DNA from: Anaerolineae bacterium
GTDB taxonomy: Bacteria > Chloroflexota > Anaerolineae > Anaerolineales > Anaerolineaceae
DNA: 64,000 bases
Assembly (NCBI GenBank): GCA_013178185.1
Contig: JABLXC010000001.1
Span: forward strand, 216,258 to 280,257
Direction: 5' to 3'
Part shown: positions 8,031-17,025 of the stretch, one piece after another
How positions within the stretch are numbered: the first letter of the stretch is position 1
Layout of the letters: each line of letters starts with the position of its first letter
Position numbers and translations under genes: made by a program
Notes under the pieces: model-generated
What the model was told of the DNA's origin: nothing
Database searches by the model: none
The model's input: only the letters and a program-made list of their open reading frames with translations

Positions 8031-9230
8031 ATGAAGATCGCTTCCTCCTCGCTTGGACCTCAGATCACATTATTGTCTCTCATCCGTCTGGTCATGAATG
8101 TCAGCGTGCGGATGATCTATCCTTTCCTCCCAATTTTTGCTAGCGGCCTGGGTGTGAGTGTGACCAGCCTTTCGCTGGCCATTTCCACGCGTTCCCTGAT
8201 TGGGACGCTGAACCCCCTGGTTTCGTCTGCCATCACCGACCGGCGCGGCCGCAAAACTGGGATGCTGACCGGCATTGGGCTGTTTGTGATTGCCAACCTG
8301 GCGGTGGTTTTCTGGCCCAGCTTTCCAGTTTTGTTTGCTTCGATGACCGTATCGCTGTTTGGGATGCTCATCTTCATGAGCGCAATGCAGGCCTACATGG
8401 CCGATGAGATCGCCTATGAGCGCCGCGGTCGGGCGCTGGCGTTATCTGAACTGGCCTGGTCGGTCAGTTATTTTATCGGGATGCCGGTTGTGGCTTTCCT
8501 GCTTTCCAGGTTTGGGTGGGTGGGTCCCTTCCCGGCGTTGGCCGGATTGGGTCTGGTCTCTTTTGTCCTGGTCGCCAGGTTAGTGCCTAGAACCCCGCCG
8601 GTGGCGAGCAAAAATAAGAGTAACCTTGCGGATCTGCGCCGAATATTGACCTATCCTCCGGCTTTGATGGCGTTGTGTATGTGTATGCTTTTCTCGGCTT
8701 CCAATGAACTACTCAATGTTGTCTTTGGGGTCTGGATGAAAGGCACCTTTGGACTGGAGATTGCCGGGCTGGGGTTGGCTTCTACTATTATTGGCATTGC
8801 CGAGCTTTGCGGAGAAGCGGTGGTGGCGCTGGTGGTGGACCGGCTTGGAAAAGTCCGCTCCATCCGGAGTGGGCTGGTGTTGAGCACGCTGGCAGTGATC
8901 ATGCTGTTTCTTTGGGGTCGCACGGTGGTGAGCGCCTTGGTGATCCTGTTTATCTATGTCCTGGGATATGAGACGATGGCGGTCAGCAACCTGCCCTTGA
9001 TGAGCGAGGTCATGCCTGAAGCGCGCGCCACGATGTTAGGATTGATGGTGGCGTTTTTCTCAATCGGTAGAGCTATCACCGCCCTATTGGCTGTGCCTAT
9101 CTACAACTATGGCTTTCAATACACCATTCTAGCCATCGTTTGCGTGAATATCGTTGCGTTTATTCTGCTGTATCTGGTGAAAGTTACCAACCCACACTTA
9201 AACCCCTCTGTCGAGGCGAGCGGGCAATAA
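8031..9230 (+). CDS. MFS transporter
   Basis: 399 residues with about 12 membrane spans and the major facilitator signature between spans 2 and 3: SSAITDRRGRKTGML, a G-x-x-x-D-R-x-G-R-R/K variant. A related motif between spans 8 and 9 (VVDRLGKVRSIR) marks the repeated half. It is probably a drug or metabolite exporter, or an importer; substrate cannot be inferred. It ends 43 bp before the MprF-like gene on the same strand. Confidence 0.85.
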   Translation: MKIASSSLGPQITLLSLIRLVMNVSVRMIYPFLPIFASGLGVSVTSLSLAISTRSLIGTLNPLVSSAITDRRGRKTGMLTGIGLFVIANLAVVFWPSFPVLFASMTVSLFGMLIFMSAMQAYMADEIAYERRGRALALSELAWSVSYFIGMPVVAFLLSRFGWVGPFPALAGLGLVSFVLVARLVPRTPPVASKNKSNLADLRRILTYPPALMALCMCMLFSASNELLNVVFGVWMKGTFGLEIAGLGLASTIIGIAELCGEAVVALVVDRLGKVRSIRSGLVLSTLAVIMLFLWGRTVVSALVILFIYVLGYETMAVSNLPLMSEVMPEARATMLGLMVAFFSIGRAITALLAVPIYNYGFQYTILAIVCVNIVAFILLYLVKVTNPHLNPSVEASGQ

Positions 9231-9273
9231 GGCAGGTTTTTGGGCAGTTTGAGAACAGTAGAGGATTGCCCCT

Positions 9274-11931
9274 ATGAAATACTGGCGCTGGCTTTTTTGG
9301 TTGTTGATCGTCGTTTTCGTCTGGTTGGTCGTCAGCCGCTTCACCGAGCTGGAAAAACTGCTCAAGGTTCTGGAAGAGGGGCGTTGGCAGTGGGTGGCGG
9401 CAGCCGGTTTCCTGCAGATACTTTATTACACTGCCTATTCCGCAATTTACCAGTTCGCATTCGATACGGTAGAAGTAAAGAGCAGGTTGCGCGATTTGAT
9501 CCCCGTCACCTTTGCCTCTGTCTTTATGTATGTTGCTGCGCCGCTGGGCGGCACCAGCGGTTCCATGCTGTTCGTGGACGATGCTCGCCGGAGAGGCGAA
9601 TCGCCGGGCAGGGCCGCAGCAGGCACGCTCCTGGTCCTGGTTGCGGATTATGGCGCATTTTTCTTGATACTGATCTTGGGACTGATTTATCTTTTTCTAG
9701 CGCACGATTTAAAGACCTATGAGATCGCTGGCGCGATTGCTTTACTCTTGATCATTGGAGGGATTGTAGCCATCCTGGCGCTCGGTCTGAGGCGTCCTGA
9801 TCTCCTTTGCCGTTTATTGGAAAAAATTGGCGACATCCTGAACTCCGTCGCTCTTAAAGTTTTGAAACGCGAGGCAGTTTCTCCAGAATGGGCGCAAAAA
9901 ACTACCGCTGAATTTACCAACGCGTCGCTGGCAATTTCGAGCCAGCCGGGGCGTTTGTTCAAAACGCTGCTGGTGGCGCTGGTCGCGCATGGTATCAATC
10001 TGGTGAGCTTGTGGATGGTTTTCCTGGCTTTCCAGCAAACCGCCAGTATCGGCGTGCTGGTGGCCGGATATTCGATGCTCATCTTGTTCTGGATTGTTTC
10101 AATCACCCCACAGGGCGTTGGGATTGTAGAAGGGGTAATTCCCCTGGTTTTTACTTCGCTTGGCGTACCCGCTAACCAGGCGGTGGTGATCACCCTCGCT
10201 TTTCGCGGCCTGACTTTCTGGATTCCATTCTTGATCGGTTTTGTCTTGCTGCGCCGGATGCGCATGTTCAAGCCGCAGACCAGGCCGGCGACGGATATCT
10301 GGAGCTTGAGGATCATCGCGCTTCTGACGGCCGTCATGGGTGTAGTCAATGTCCTTTCGGCTGTGACGCCTGCCTTGCAAGAACGTATGCATTCCTTGCG
10401 GACCCTGTTGCCCTTGACGGTGACCCACGGGGGGCGGTTTACCGCGGCGTTGGCTGGCTTTGCTTTGATCCTGCTGGCCGGGCAGTTGGGGCGCAGAAAG
10501 AGGACGGCCTGGTATTTGTCGGTTTTTATCCTTGTGCTTTCAGCTATCAGCCATCTGGTAAAAGGCCTGGATTACGAAGAAGCGTTACTGGCAATTACCC
10601 TGGCAGCCTGGTTGATCTTCTTGCGGCCGCACTTCCATGCGCTCTCAGATCCCATATCTATCCGTCAGGGGTTGAGAGCTCTGGCGGCGGCCACGCTGTT
10701 TACTCTGGCTTATGGGACGGCGGGTTTCTACCTGCTGGACCGCCAGTTCAGGCTCAATTTTAGCCTGTATACTGCCCTGCGCCAGACAATCCTGATGTTT
10801 ACACAGTTTTATGATCCTGGACTTGAACCCATTACAGGGCTGGGACGATATTTTGGCGATTCTATTTACCTGATCGGTCTGGCAACTTTCAGCTATGCGA
10901 CGGCGATGTTGATCCGACCTGTTTTGGTGCGACAGCCTGCCACGGAGGAGGAACGGCAAAATGCGAAAGCAATTGTTGAGAAATACGGCTGCTCGCCGTT
11001 GGCTGCGATCGCGTTGCTGCCGGATAAAGCTTATTTCTTTTCAACCGGCGGGTCTCTGATCAATTACTCTCTCCAGAGTCGAGTGGCTTTGTGCCTGGGT
11101 GATCCGATTGGCCCTCCGGAAGATTTTGAGCAGGCCGTTTCTTCTTTTAATAAGGCTCTCTGCGCACAAAACGACTGGTTGCCGGCTTTTGTGGATGTCG
11201 CGCCAGATTACCTGCAACAGTACAATCAACTGGGGTTCCAATACCTTGCCATTGGCCAAGAGGCGATCCTTGATCTGGCGACTTTTACGCTGGAAGGCAG
11301 CGCAAACAAAAGTGTTCGCTCCACCTACAACAAATTTCTCAAACTTGGGTATACCGCGCAAGTGGTCGAGCCGCCTATCCCGGATGATTTGAATTCTGCG
11401 CTCGCCGAGATCAGCAATGCCTGGTTGACGCTTGTCCATGGATCTGAAAAAAAATTTTGGGTCGGCTGGTTCGATGAAACATATATCCGCAGCAGTCGTA
11501 TTTTGTTTGTCAGTGATCGTGCTGATAATCGTATGGCTTTCGCGAATATCCTGCCAGAGTATCAAAAGAATGCAGTTACAATTGATTTGATGCGGCATCG
11601 CCCAGAGGCGGAACCTGGGGTAATGGATTTTTTGTTTGTTTCCCTCTTCCAATGGGCAAGAGATCGAGGCTATGAGACGGTTGATCTGGGGCTCAGCGCG
11701 CTTTCAGGGATGGGACAATCCCCGGCGGATCCTAAGGTTGAACGAGCTTTGCATTACCTGTATGAGCATGTCCATCAATTTTTTAACTTCAAAGGGTTGC
11801 ATCACTTTAAGGAAAAGTTCCATCCTCATTGGGAAACGAGGTATTTGATCTATCCAGGTCTGGCCAACCTTCCCATGATTACTTTGGCCATGATCCGGGC
11901 TGACTCGGGCTATTCATTACTTCGACGGTGA
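9274..11931 (+). CDS. mprF: MprF-like bifunctional phosphatidylglycerol lysyltransferase/flippase
   Basis: 885 residues with the two-part MprF layout. The N-terminal 330 residues or so form the UPF0104/flippase-type membrane domain, containing the conserved VAAPLGGTSGSMLFVDDARRRGESPGRA segment. Further membrane spans run to about residue 560. The C-terminal cytosolic DUF2156 domain (about 565-875) is the aminoacyl transferase, with DLGLSALSGMG near its end. Known members move Lys or Ala from aminoacyl-tRNA to phosphatidylglycerol and flip the product, lowering surface negative charge. The amino acid used is not predictable. The stop is 7 bp before the start of mgtA, so the two genes are probably one unit. 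Confidence 0.85.
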   Translation: MKYWRWLFWLLIVVFVWLVVSRFTELEKLLKVLEEGRWQWVAAAGFLQILYYTAYSAIYQFAFDTVEVKSRLRDLIPVTFASVFMYVAAPLGGTSGSMLFVDDARRRGESPGRAAAGTLLVLVADYGAFFLILILGLIYLFLAHDLKTYEIAGAIALLLIIGGIVAILALGLRRPDLLCRLLEKIGDILNSVALKVLKREAVSPEWAQKTTAEFTNASLAISSQPGRLFKTLLVALVAHGINLVSLWMVFLAFQQTASIGVLVAGYSMLILFWIVSITPQGVGIVEGVIPLVFTSLGVPANQAVVITLAFRGLTFWIPFLIGFVLLRRMRMFKPQTRPATDIWSLRIIALLTAVMGVVNVLSAVTPALQERMHSLRTLLPLTVTHGGRFTAALAGFALILLAGQLGRRKRTAWYLSVFILVLSAISHLVKGLDYEEALLAITLAAWLIFLRPHFHALSDPISIRQGLRALAAATLFTLAYGTAGFYLLDRQFRLNFSLYTALRQTILMFTQFYDPGLEPITGLGRYFGDSIYLIGLATFSYATAMLIRPVLVRQPATEEERQNAKAIVEKYGCSPLAAIALLPDKAYFFSTGGSLINYSLQSRVALCLGDPIGPPEDFEQAVSSFNKALCAQNDWLPAFVDVAPDYLQQYNQLGFQYLAIGQEAILDLATFTLEGSANKSVRSTYNKFLKLGYTAQVVEPPIPDDLNSALAEISNAWLTLVHGSEKKFWVGWFDETYIRSSRILFVSDRADNRMAFANILPEYQKNAVTIDLMRHRPEAEPGVMDFLFVSLFQWARDRGYETVDLGLSALSGMGQSPADPKVERALHYLYEHVHQFFNFKGLHHFKEKFHPHWETRYLIYPGLANLPMITLAMIRADSGYSLLRR

Positions 11932-11938
11932 GGGAAAA

Positions 11939-14485
11939 ATGAACCAGGATGATGCGATTTTTAAAGCGTATTGGAATCGGTCTGCGGAAGAACTGGAGAC
12001 CCTCTTAGGAACTTCGAGCAGTCAGGGCCTGACAGAAGAAACAGCGGAAGAACGACTGGTTAAGTATGGGATGAACACTACCTCCGCTCGAAAGAAAGCT
12101 TCGGCGGCGGGGCTATTTCTAAACCAATTCAAGAGTCCAATCGTCCTCATTTTGATCTTTGCAACTATTATTTCAGCCATATTAAAAGATTGGGTTGATG
12201 CGGTTGTCATCTTTGTCATTATCCTGGTAAGCGCGGCGTTAAGCTTCTTTCAAGAATACAACGCCAATCAGGCAGCCGAAAAGCTCAAGGAGCAGATTAA
12301 CCTGAAAGCGAGTGTAATCCGCTCCGGACGCTCTCTCCTCATCCCGGTGGAGCGGATTGTTCCGGGGGATATTGTTCAGCTTTCCGCCGGAAGCCTGATC
12401 CCTGCTGATGGAATCCTGTTAGAGGGGAGAGATTTATTTGTGAACCAGGCGGTCTTGACGGGCGAGACCTTTCCGGTGCAGAAAAAAGCTGGCGTTACCC
12501 CCGTTGATGCCAGCCTGTCGGAACGAACCAATGTACTCTATATGGGCACCAACGTTCGCAGCGGGAGCGCAAAGATGCTCATTGTCCAAACGGGCGTGCA
12601 TACAGCCTTTGGACAGATTGCCCGACGGTTGACGCTGCGACCCCCGGAGACTGAATTCGAACGCGGCATCCGCCGGCTTGGTTACCTGCTTTCCGAAGTG
12701 ATGCTCATCCTGGTAATTGCAATATTTGCCCTCAACGTGTTTTTTGCCAAACCGGTGCTTGATTCACTGCTCTTCTCCATTGCTCTGGCGGTTGGACTCA
12801 CCCCGCAACTTCTGCCTGCCATTATTGAGATCAACCTTTCCAAAGGTTCACGCGTTCTTGCAAAAGGCGGCGTCATCGTCCGCCGCCAAACTGCCATCGA
12901 GAATTTTGGCAGCATGAATGTGTTGTGCACCGATAAAACCGGCACGCTGACGCAGGGGGTTGTAAAACTGGATGGCGCCCTGGATGGGAAGGGAAACGTT
13001 TCTGAAACGGTGTTCCTGCAAGCTTATCTAAACGCACATTTCCAAGCCGGACTGGCGAACCCACTGGATGAAGCCATCATGGCCAGCGAACATCCGGCGC
13101 TTGATCGTTATTCGAAAATTGATGAGGTTCCCTATGATTTCATCCGCAAACGCCTGACAGTGATCATCTGTGAGGATCAGGGTCTCTGCAGCGAACGCGT
13201 CTTGCTCATCACGAAAGGCGCTTTTACCAATGTGCTTGAGGTTTGCTCTCAATGCGATTGGGAGGGCCAACATGCGCCGCTGGATTCTGAAAGAAAGGAA
13301 GCGCTCTATAAACTTTATGAGAAGTGGAGCGGCGAGGGATTTCGCGTACTGGGAGTGGCCTATAAAGCCTTAACTCCCAAAGCTGGATATGGACACGAAG
13401 ATGAAGCCGAGTTGATATTCTCCGGTTTTCTGCTTTTCTTTGATCCGCCCAAGGTGGGGGTCAAAGAGGTGGTTACTCACCTGGAGGAGTTAGGCGTGCA
13501 GTTGAAGATTATCACCGGGGATAACCGGCTTGTAGCAGAGCATACCCTTCGCAGTCTCGGTATTGAGGTCAGGGGTGTCCTGGTTGGTAGCGACATCAAT
13601 CGCCTGAACGATGAAGCTCTCTGGCAAATGGTTGAGCGCGTCAACCTATTTGCCGAGGTGGATCCCAACCAAAAGGAAAAGATCATCGTTTCCCTGAAGA
13701 AGATGGGAAACGTTGTTGGATATATGGGAGATGGCGTCAATGACGCTCCGGCGCTGCATAGTGCGGATGTAGGTATCTCAGTTGAGAATGCGGTTGATGT
13801 TGCTAAGGAGGCAGCCGATTTTGTCTTATTGAAAAATGATCTCAATATCTTGAAAGAAGGAATCCTGCAGGGACGCCGGACTTTTACCAATACGCTAAAA
13901 TACATCTTTATGGCTACCAGCGCGAATTTTGGTAATATGTTCAGCGTTGCAGGGGCATCGCTCTTCTTACCTTTCTTGCCAATGCTGCCCAAACAAATCC
14001 TTCTGATCAACCTGCTGACTGATCTTCCTGAAATGACGATCGCGAATGATCGCGTGGATGATGCTTCGATCCAGCAGCCGCGTCGTTGGGATATTCATTT
14101 TATCCGGCGGTTTATGCTCGTGTTTGGGCCGCTCAGTTCGCTGTTCGATTTTGCCACTTTTGGCTTGCTGCTTGTATTGCTCAGATCCGATGAGGCTTTA
14201 TTTCACACCGGGTGGTTCGTGGAATCGGTCCTCTCCGCTTCTCTGGTGGTGTTTGCCCTGCGGACGCGAGCGCCGATCTATCGTGATCGTCCTGGGCGGG
14301 GAATGATCGTGATGACGATCCTGGTTGGGCTGGCCGCTGTTCTACTGCCTTATACCCCCCTGGCGGGGGTGATGGGTTTCAAGCCGCTGCCGGGCTACTT
14401 GCTGGCCGGGATTGCGGGAATTACGTTGCTTTACCTGGTCTCAGCCGAGATTGCCAAGCGATGGTTCTATCGCAAAGCAGATTGA
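11939..14485 (+). CDS. mgtA: magnesium-translocating P-type ATPase (MgtA-like)
   Basis: 848 residues with all P-type ATPase landmarks: LTGE actuator motif (AVLTGETFPVQ), the phosphorylation site DKTGTLTQG with the catalytic Asp, and the hinge GDGVNDAPAL. The N-terminal LTEETAEERLVKYGMN region and the C-terminal LLINLLTDLPEMTIANDRVD segment fit the P3B (MgtA/MgtB) subgroup better than Ca2+-ATPases. It would import Mg2+ across the cytoplasmic membrane. It follows mprF by 7 bp and is followed 43 bp later by a metal-ion transporter gene. Confidence 0.87.
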   Translation: MNQDDAIFKAYWNRSAEELETLLGTSSSQGLTEETAEERLVKYGMNTTSARKKASAAGLFLNQFKSPIVLILIFATIISAILKDWVDAVVIFVIILVSAALSFFQEYNANQAAEKLKEQINLKASVIRSGRSLLIPVERIVPGDIVQLSAGSLIPADGILLEGRDLFVNQAVLTGETFPVQKKAGVTPVDASLSERTNVLYMGTNVRSGSAKMLIVQTGVHTAFGQIARRLTLRPPETEFERGIRRLGYLLSEVMLILVIAIFALNVFFAKPVLDSLLFSIALAVGLTPQLLPAIIEINLSKGSRVLAKGGVIVRRQTAIENFGSMNVLCTDKTGTLTQGVVKLDGALDGKGNVSETVFLQAYLNAHFQAGLANPLDEAIMASEHPALDRYSKIDEVPYDFIRKRLTVIICEDQGLCSERVLLITKGAFTNVLEVCSQCDWEGQHAPLDSERKEALYKLYEKWSGEGFRVLGVAYKALTPKAGYGHEDEAELIFSGFLLFFDPPKVGVKEVVTHLEELGVQLKIITGDNRLVAEHTLRSLGIEVRGVLVGSDINRLNDEALWQMVERVNLFAEVDPNQKEKIIVSLKKMGNVVGYMGDGVNDAPALHSADVGISVENAVDVAKEAADFVLLKNDLNILKEGILQGRRTFTNTLKYIFMATSANFGNMFSVAGASLFLPFLPMLPKQILLINLLTDLPEMTIANDRVDDASIQQPRRWDIHFIRRFMLVFGPLSSLFDFATFGLLLVLLRSDEALFHTGWFVESVLSASLVVFALRTRAPIYRDRPGRGMIVMTILVGLAAVLLPYTPLAGVMGFKPLPGYLLAGIAGITLLYLVSAEIAKRWFYRKAD

Positions 14486-14528
14486 GCAACCAACAAAATC
14501 AAGAGGTTACTTTTTGGGGAGGGATTCT

Positions 14529-15653
14529 ATGACGGAGATTGATCGTTATTATGGTTTTGTTGAGGACGAGCGCAACAGCGCGCTCCTGTACCAGACCCTG
14601 GCCGACCTTGAGACAGATAAGCGGCTGGCCGAGGTTTACCGCCGCATTGCCGAGACTGAATTGCGCCATGCCTCCGTGTGGATCGAAAAGATCAAGGCAG
14701 CCGGCCAGCCAGAGCCGCACTTCAAACCGGCCTGGCGCACACGGTGGCTGATCTGGCTGGCGCGGCGGTTGGGACCTGCTGTCATCCTGCCCAGTATCCA
14801 AAATATGGAAATGAACGGCACTTCGGATTACGCTTCGCAAACCGATGCGGGCGCAATGGCCGGGCAGGAAAAATCCCACGCATTTCTGATCACCCAAATC
14901 GCGCGAACAGTGCGGGGAGGGATGGAAGGCGGTGTGCTGGCCCAATTGGAAGGTCGCCATCGCAATACGGGCGGCAACGCCTTGCGGGCGGCTGTTTTGG
15001 GCGCCAATGATGGGTTGGTATCGAACCTGAGCCTGGTGATGGGCGTAGCCGGCGCGACCCTTGACGGCCGCACGGTGCTCATCACGGGACTGGCAGGGAT
15101 GCTGGCCGGGGCGATTTCAATGGCGTTGGGCGAATGGCTCTCGGTGCAGAGCTCACGAGAGCTGTATCACCACCAGATCCAGGTAGAGACCGAGGAAATC
15201 GAACAGGCGCCGGAAGAGGAGGCTGAAGAACTGGCCTTGATCTATGAAGCGCGTGGCCTCAAGCGCGAGCAAGCCCGCATGCTGGCAGACCAGATCCTGG
15301 CGGAGCGCGAGAGCGCGGTAGAGACCCTGGCGCGAGAAGAACTGGGCGTTGATCCTAAAGAACTGGGTGGGTCAGCCTGGGAAGCGGCCTTGACTTCCTT
15401 CGTCCTTTTTACCATCGGCGCGATCGTGCCGGTTATCGGTTTTACCTTTCTAGGCGGCATGTCGGCAGTACTCTTCAGCATACTGCTGAGCACGGTGGGG
15501 TTGTTTATACTGGGGGGCTGCCATCACGCTGTTTACCGGCCGGCCGGTGCTTTATTCGGGTTTGCGCATGGTCATTTTTGGCCTGCTGGCGGCCGGGGTT
15601 ACCTTTGGCATTGGTCGTCTCATCGGCGCCAACATTGGTGGGTAACCGGCTGA
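14529..15653 (+). CDS. ferritin-like domain + VIT1/CCC1 transporter, frameshifted near the C-terminus
   Basis: The N-terminal 90 residues or so are a rubrerythrin/ferritin-like helix pair carrying Glu and His metal-ligand candidates (FVEDERNSALLYQTLADLE, then ETELRHASVW). From about residue 150 follows a VIT1/CCC1 domain (AAVLGANDGLVSNLSLVMGVAGA, then GAISMALGEWLSVQS). Members export or sequester Fe2+/Mn2+. At the G run 15512-15517 the frame leaves the family pattern. In the frame +1 from there the expected last spans read AAITLFTGRPVLYSGLRMVI and end IGANIGG at a TAA at 15643-15645. One base too many in the run of six G explains this. The ATG at 14529 has a GGGAGGG upstream. Confidence 0.85.
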   Translation: MTEIDRYYGFVEDERNSALLYQTLADLETDKRLAEVYRRIAETELRHASVWIEKIKAAGQPEPHFKPAWRTRWLIWLARRLGPAVILPSIQNMEMNGTSDYASQTDAGAMAGQEKSHAFLITQIARTVRGGMEGGVLAQLEGRHRNTGGNALRAAVLGANDGLVSNLSLVMGVAGATLDGRTVLITGLAGMLAGAISMALGEWLSVQSSRELYHHQIQVETEEIEQAPEEEAEELALIYEARGLKREQARMLADQILAERESAVETLAREELGVDPKELGGSAWEAALTSFVLFTIGAIVPVIGFTFLGGMSAVLFSILLSTVGLFILGGCHHAVYRPAGALFGFAHGHFWPAGGRGYLWHWSSHRRQHWWVTG

Positions 15654-15794
15654 ATTGGGTAAAAAATCAGTCCCTACGTAAGGGCTACGATGGGTATAAT
15701 CATTCACGAGCCTTAGGATGGCGCGGAATACCGGGTAAGGGCACAGGATCGTTTGCGCTTACCCATGAAACTTATCATTACAGAGAGGATCGAG

Positions 15795-16892
15795 ATGGCT
15801 GAAAACAAGAAAGTGCGAGTTGCAATTATTGGCGTAGGAAATTGCGCCTCGTCCCTGGTGCAGGGGGTGCAGTATTACCGGGATGCTAAAGATACTGACC
15901 GCGTTCCCGGTTTGATGCATGTCAACCTGGGCGGCTACCACATTCGAGATATTGAATTTACAGCAGCCTTTGACGTGGTGGAAACCAAGGTTGGCAAAGA
16001 CCTTTCGGAGGCAATTTTCGCTTATCCCAACAATACCTTCAAATTTTCAGATGTCCCTTTCTTGAACGTTCCAGTTTACCGGGGCATGACGCATGACGGG
16101 CTGGGGAAGTATCTTTCGCAGGTGGTCAAAAAGGCTCCTGGCCCAACGGCGGATATTGTTGGCATCCTCAAGCAGACCAAGACCGATGTGGTGGTCAGTT
16201 ATTTGCCGGTCGGTTCCGAAATGGCGACCAAGTGGTATGTTGAACAGGTGTTGGAAGCCGGCTGCGGATTTGTGAACGCTATCCCGGTTTTCATTGCCAG
16301 TTCCGAGTATTGGGCCAAACGGTTTGAAGAGAGAAAGCTGCCAATCATCGGAGATGATATCAAGAGCCAGGTGGGCGCCACCATCCTTCATCGCGTGCTC
16401 ACCAGCCTGTTCGTTGACCGCGGGGTGCGACTGGATCGCACGTACCAGTTGAACTTTGGCGGGAACACTGATTTCTTGAACATGCTTGAACGCGAGCGCC
16501 TTGAATCCAAAAAGATCTCGAAAACCGGCGCGGTGACCAGTATGCTCCCGTACAGCCTGCCGGAAGATGCTGTGCATGTTGGGCCAAGCGATTATGTGCC
16601 CTGGTTGACGGATCGCAAATGGTGCTACGTGCGTATGGAAGGCACCACGTTTGGCGATGTGCCCCTCAACGTGGAAGTTAAGCTGGAAGTTTGGGATTCT
16701 CCGAACTCTGCGGGTGTGGTGATTGATGCGATCCGTTGCGCAAAACTGGCGCTCGATCGCGGTATCGGGGGCCCGCTTTACGCGCCGGCATCGTATTTTA
16801 TGAAGACGCCGCCCAAACAGATCAAGGATGACCTGGCGCGTGAATATACCGAAGCGTTCATCCGCGGCGAGGAAACAGATCTTCCGATCTAG
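15795..16892 (+). CDS. ino1: inositol-3-phosphate synthase (actinobacterial/archaeal type)
   Basis: 365 residues with the NAD-binding start [22 protein letters not shown] and the family signature segments [23 protein letters not shown] and [21 protein letters not shown], in which a conserved Lys and the Asp/Ser residues serve the isomerase chemistry. It makes 1L-myo-inositol 3-phosphate from glucose 6-phosphate, the first step to phosphatidylinositol and other inositol compounds. I choose the ATG at 15795, preceded by GAGAGGA, over an upstream ATG at 15753. A strong inverted repeat follows the stop. Confidence 0.9.
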   Translation: MAENKKVRVAIIGVGNCASSLVQGVQYYRDAKDTDRVPGLMHVNLGGYHIRDIEFTAAFDVVETKVGKDLSEAIFAYPNNTFKFSDVPFLNVPVYRGMTHDGLGKYLSQVVKKAPGPTADIVGILKQTKTDVVVSYLPVGSEMATKWYVEQVLEAGCGFVNAIPVFIASSEYWAKRFEERKLPIIGDDIKSQVGATILHRVLTSLFVDRGVRLDRTYQLNFGGNTDFLNMLERERLESKKISKTGAVTSMLPYSLPEDAVHVGPSDYVPWLTDRKWCYVRMEGTTFGDVPLNVEVKLEVWDSPNSAGVVIDAIRCAKLALDRGIGGPLYAPASYFMKTPPKQIKDDLAREYTEAFIRGEETDLPI

Positions 16893-16898
16893 AAAGTA

Positions 16899-16930
16899 AG
16901 TCCTGGATGCTTTGCAAAGCATCCAGGACT
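16899..16930. terminator. perfect inverted repeat, probable bidirectional terminator
   Basis: Positions 16899-16914 and 16915-16930 are exact reverse complements (16-bp arms, no spacer), beginning AGTCCTGGATGC. It lies 7 bp after the ino1 stop and before the convergent CAP/LysM gene. The sequence after it is only moderately T-rich (TTGCTCTCTT), so efficiency is uncertain, but position and symmetry fit a shared terminator. Confidence 0.75.
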
Positions 16931-17025
16931 TTGCTCTCTTCCGAATATATGTTCGAGGTAAGCCTCAGCGCGCCATCAGAGGAAGCTCATCCCTGAACAC
17001 ACGTTAGTCGGGGAGAAGGTGTGGG

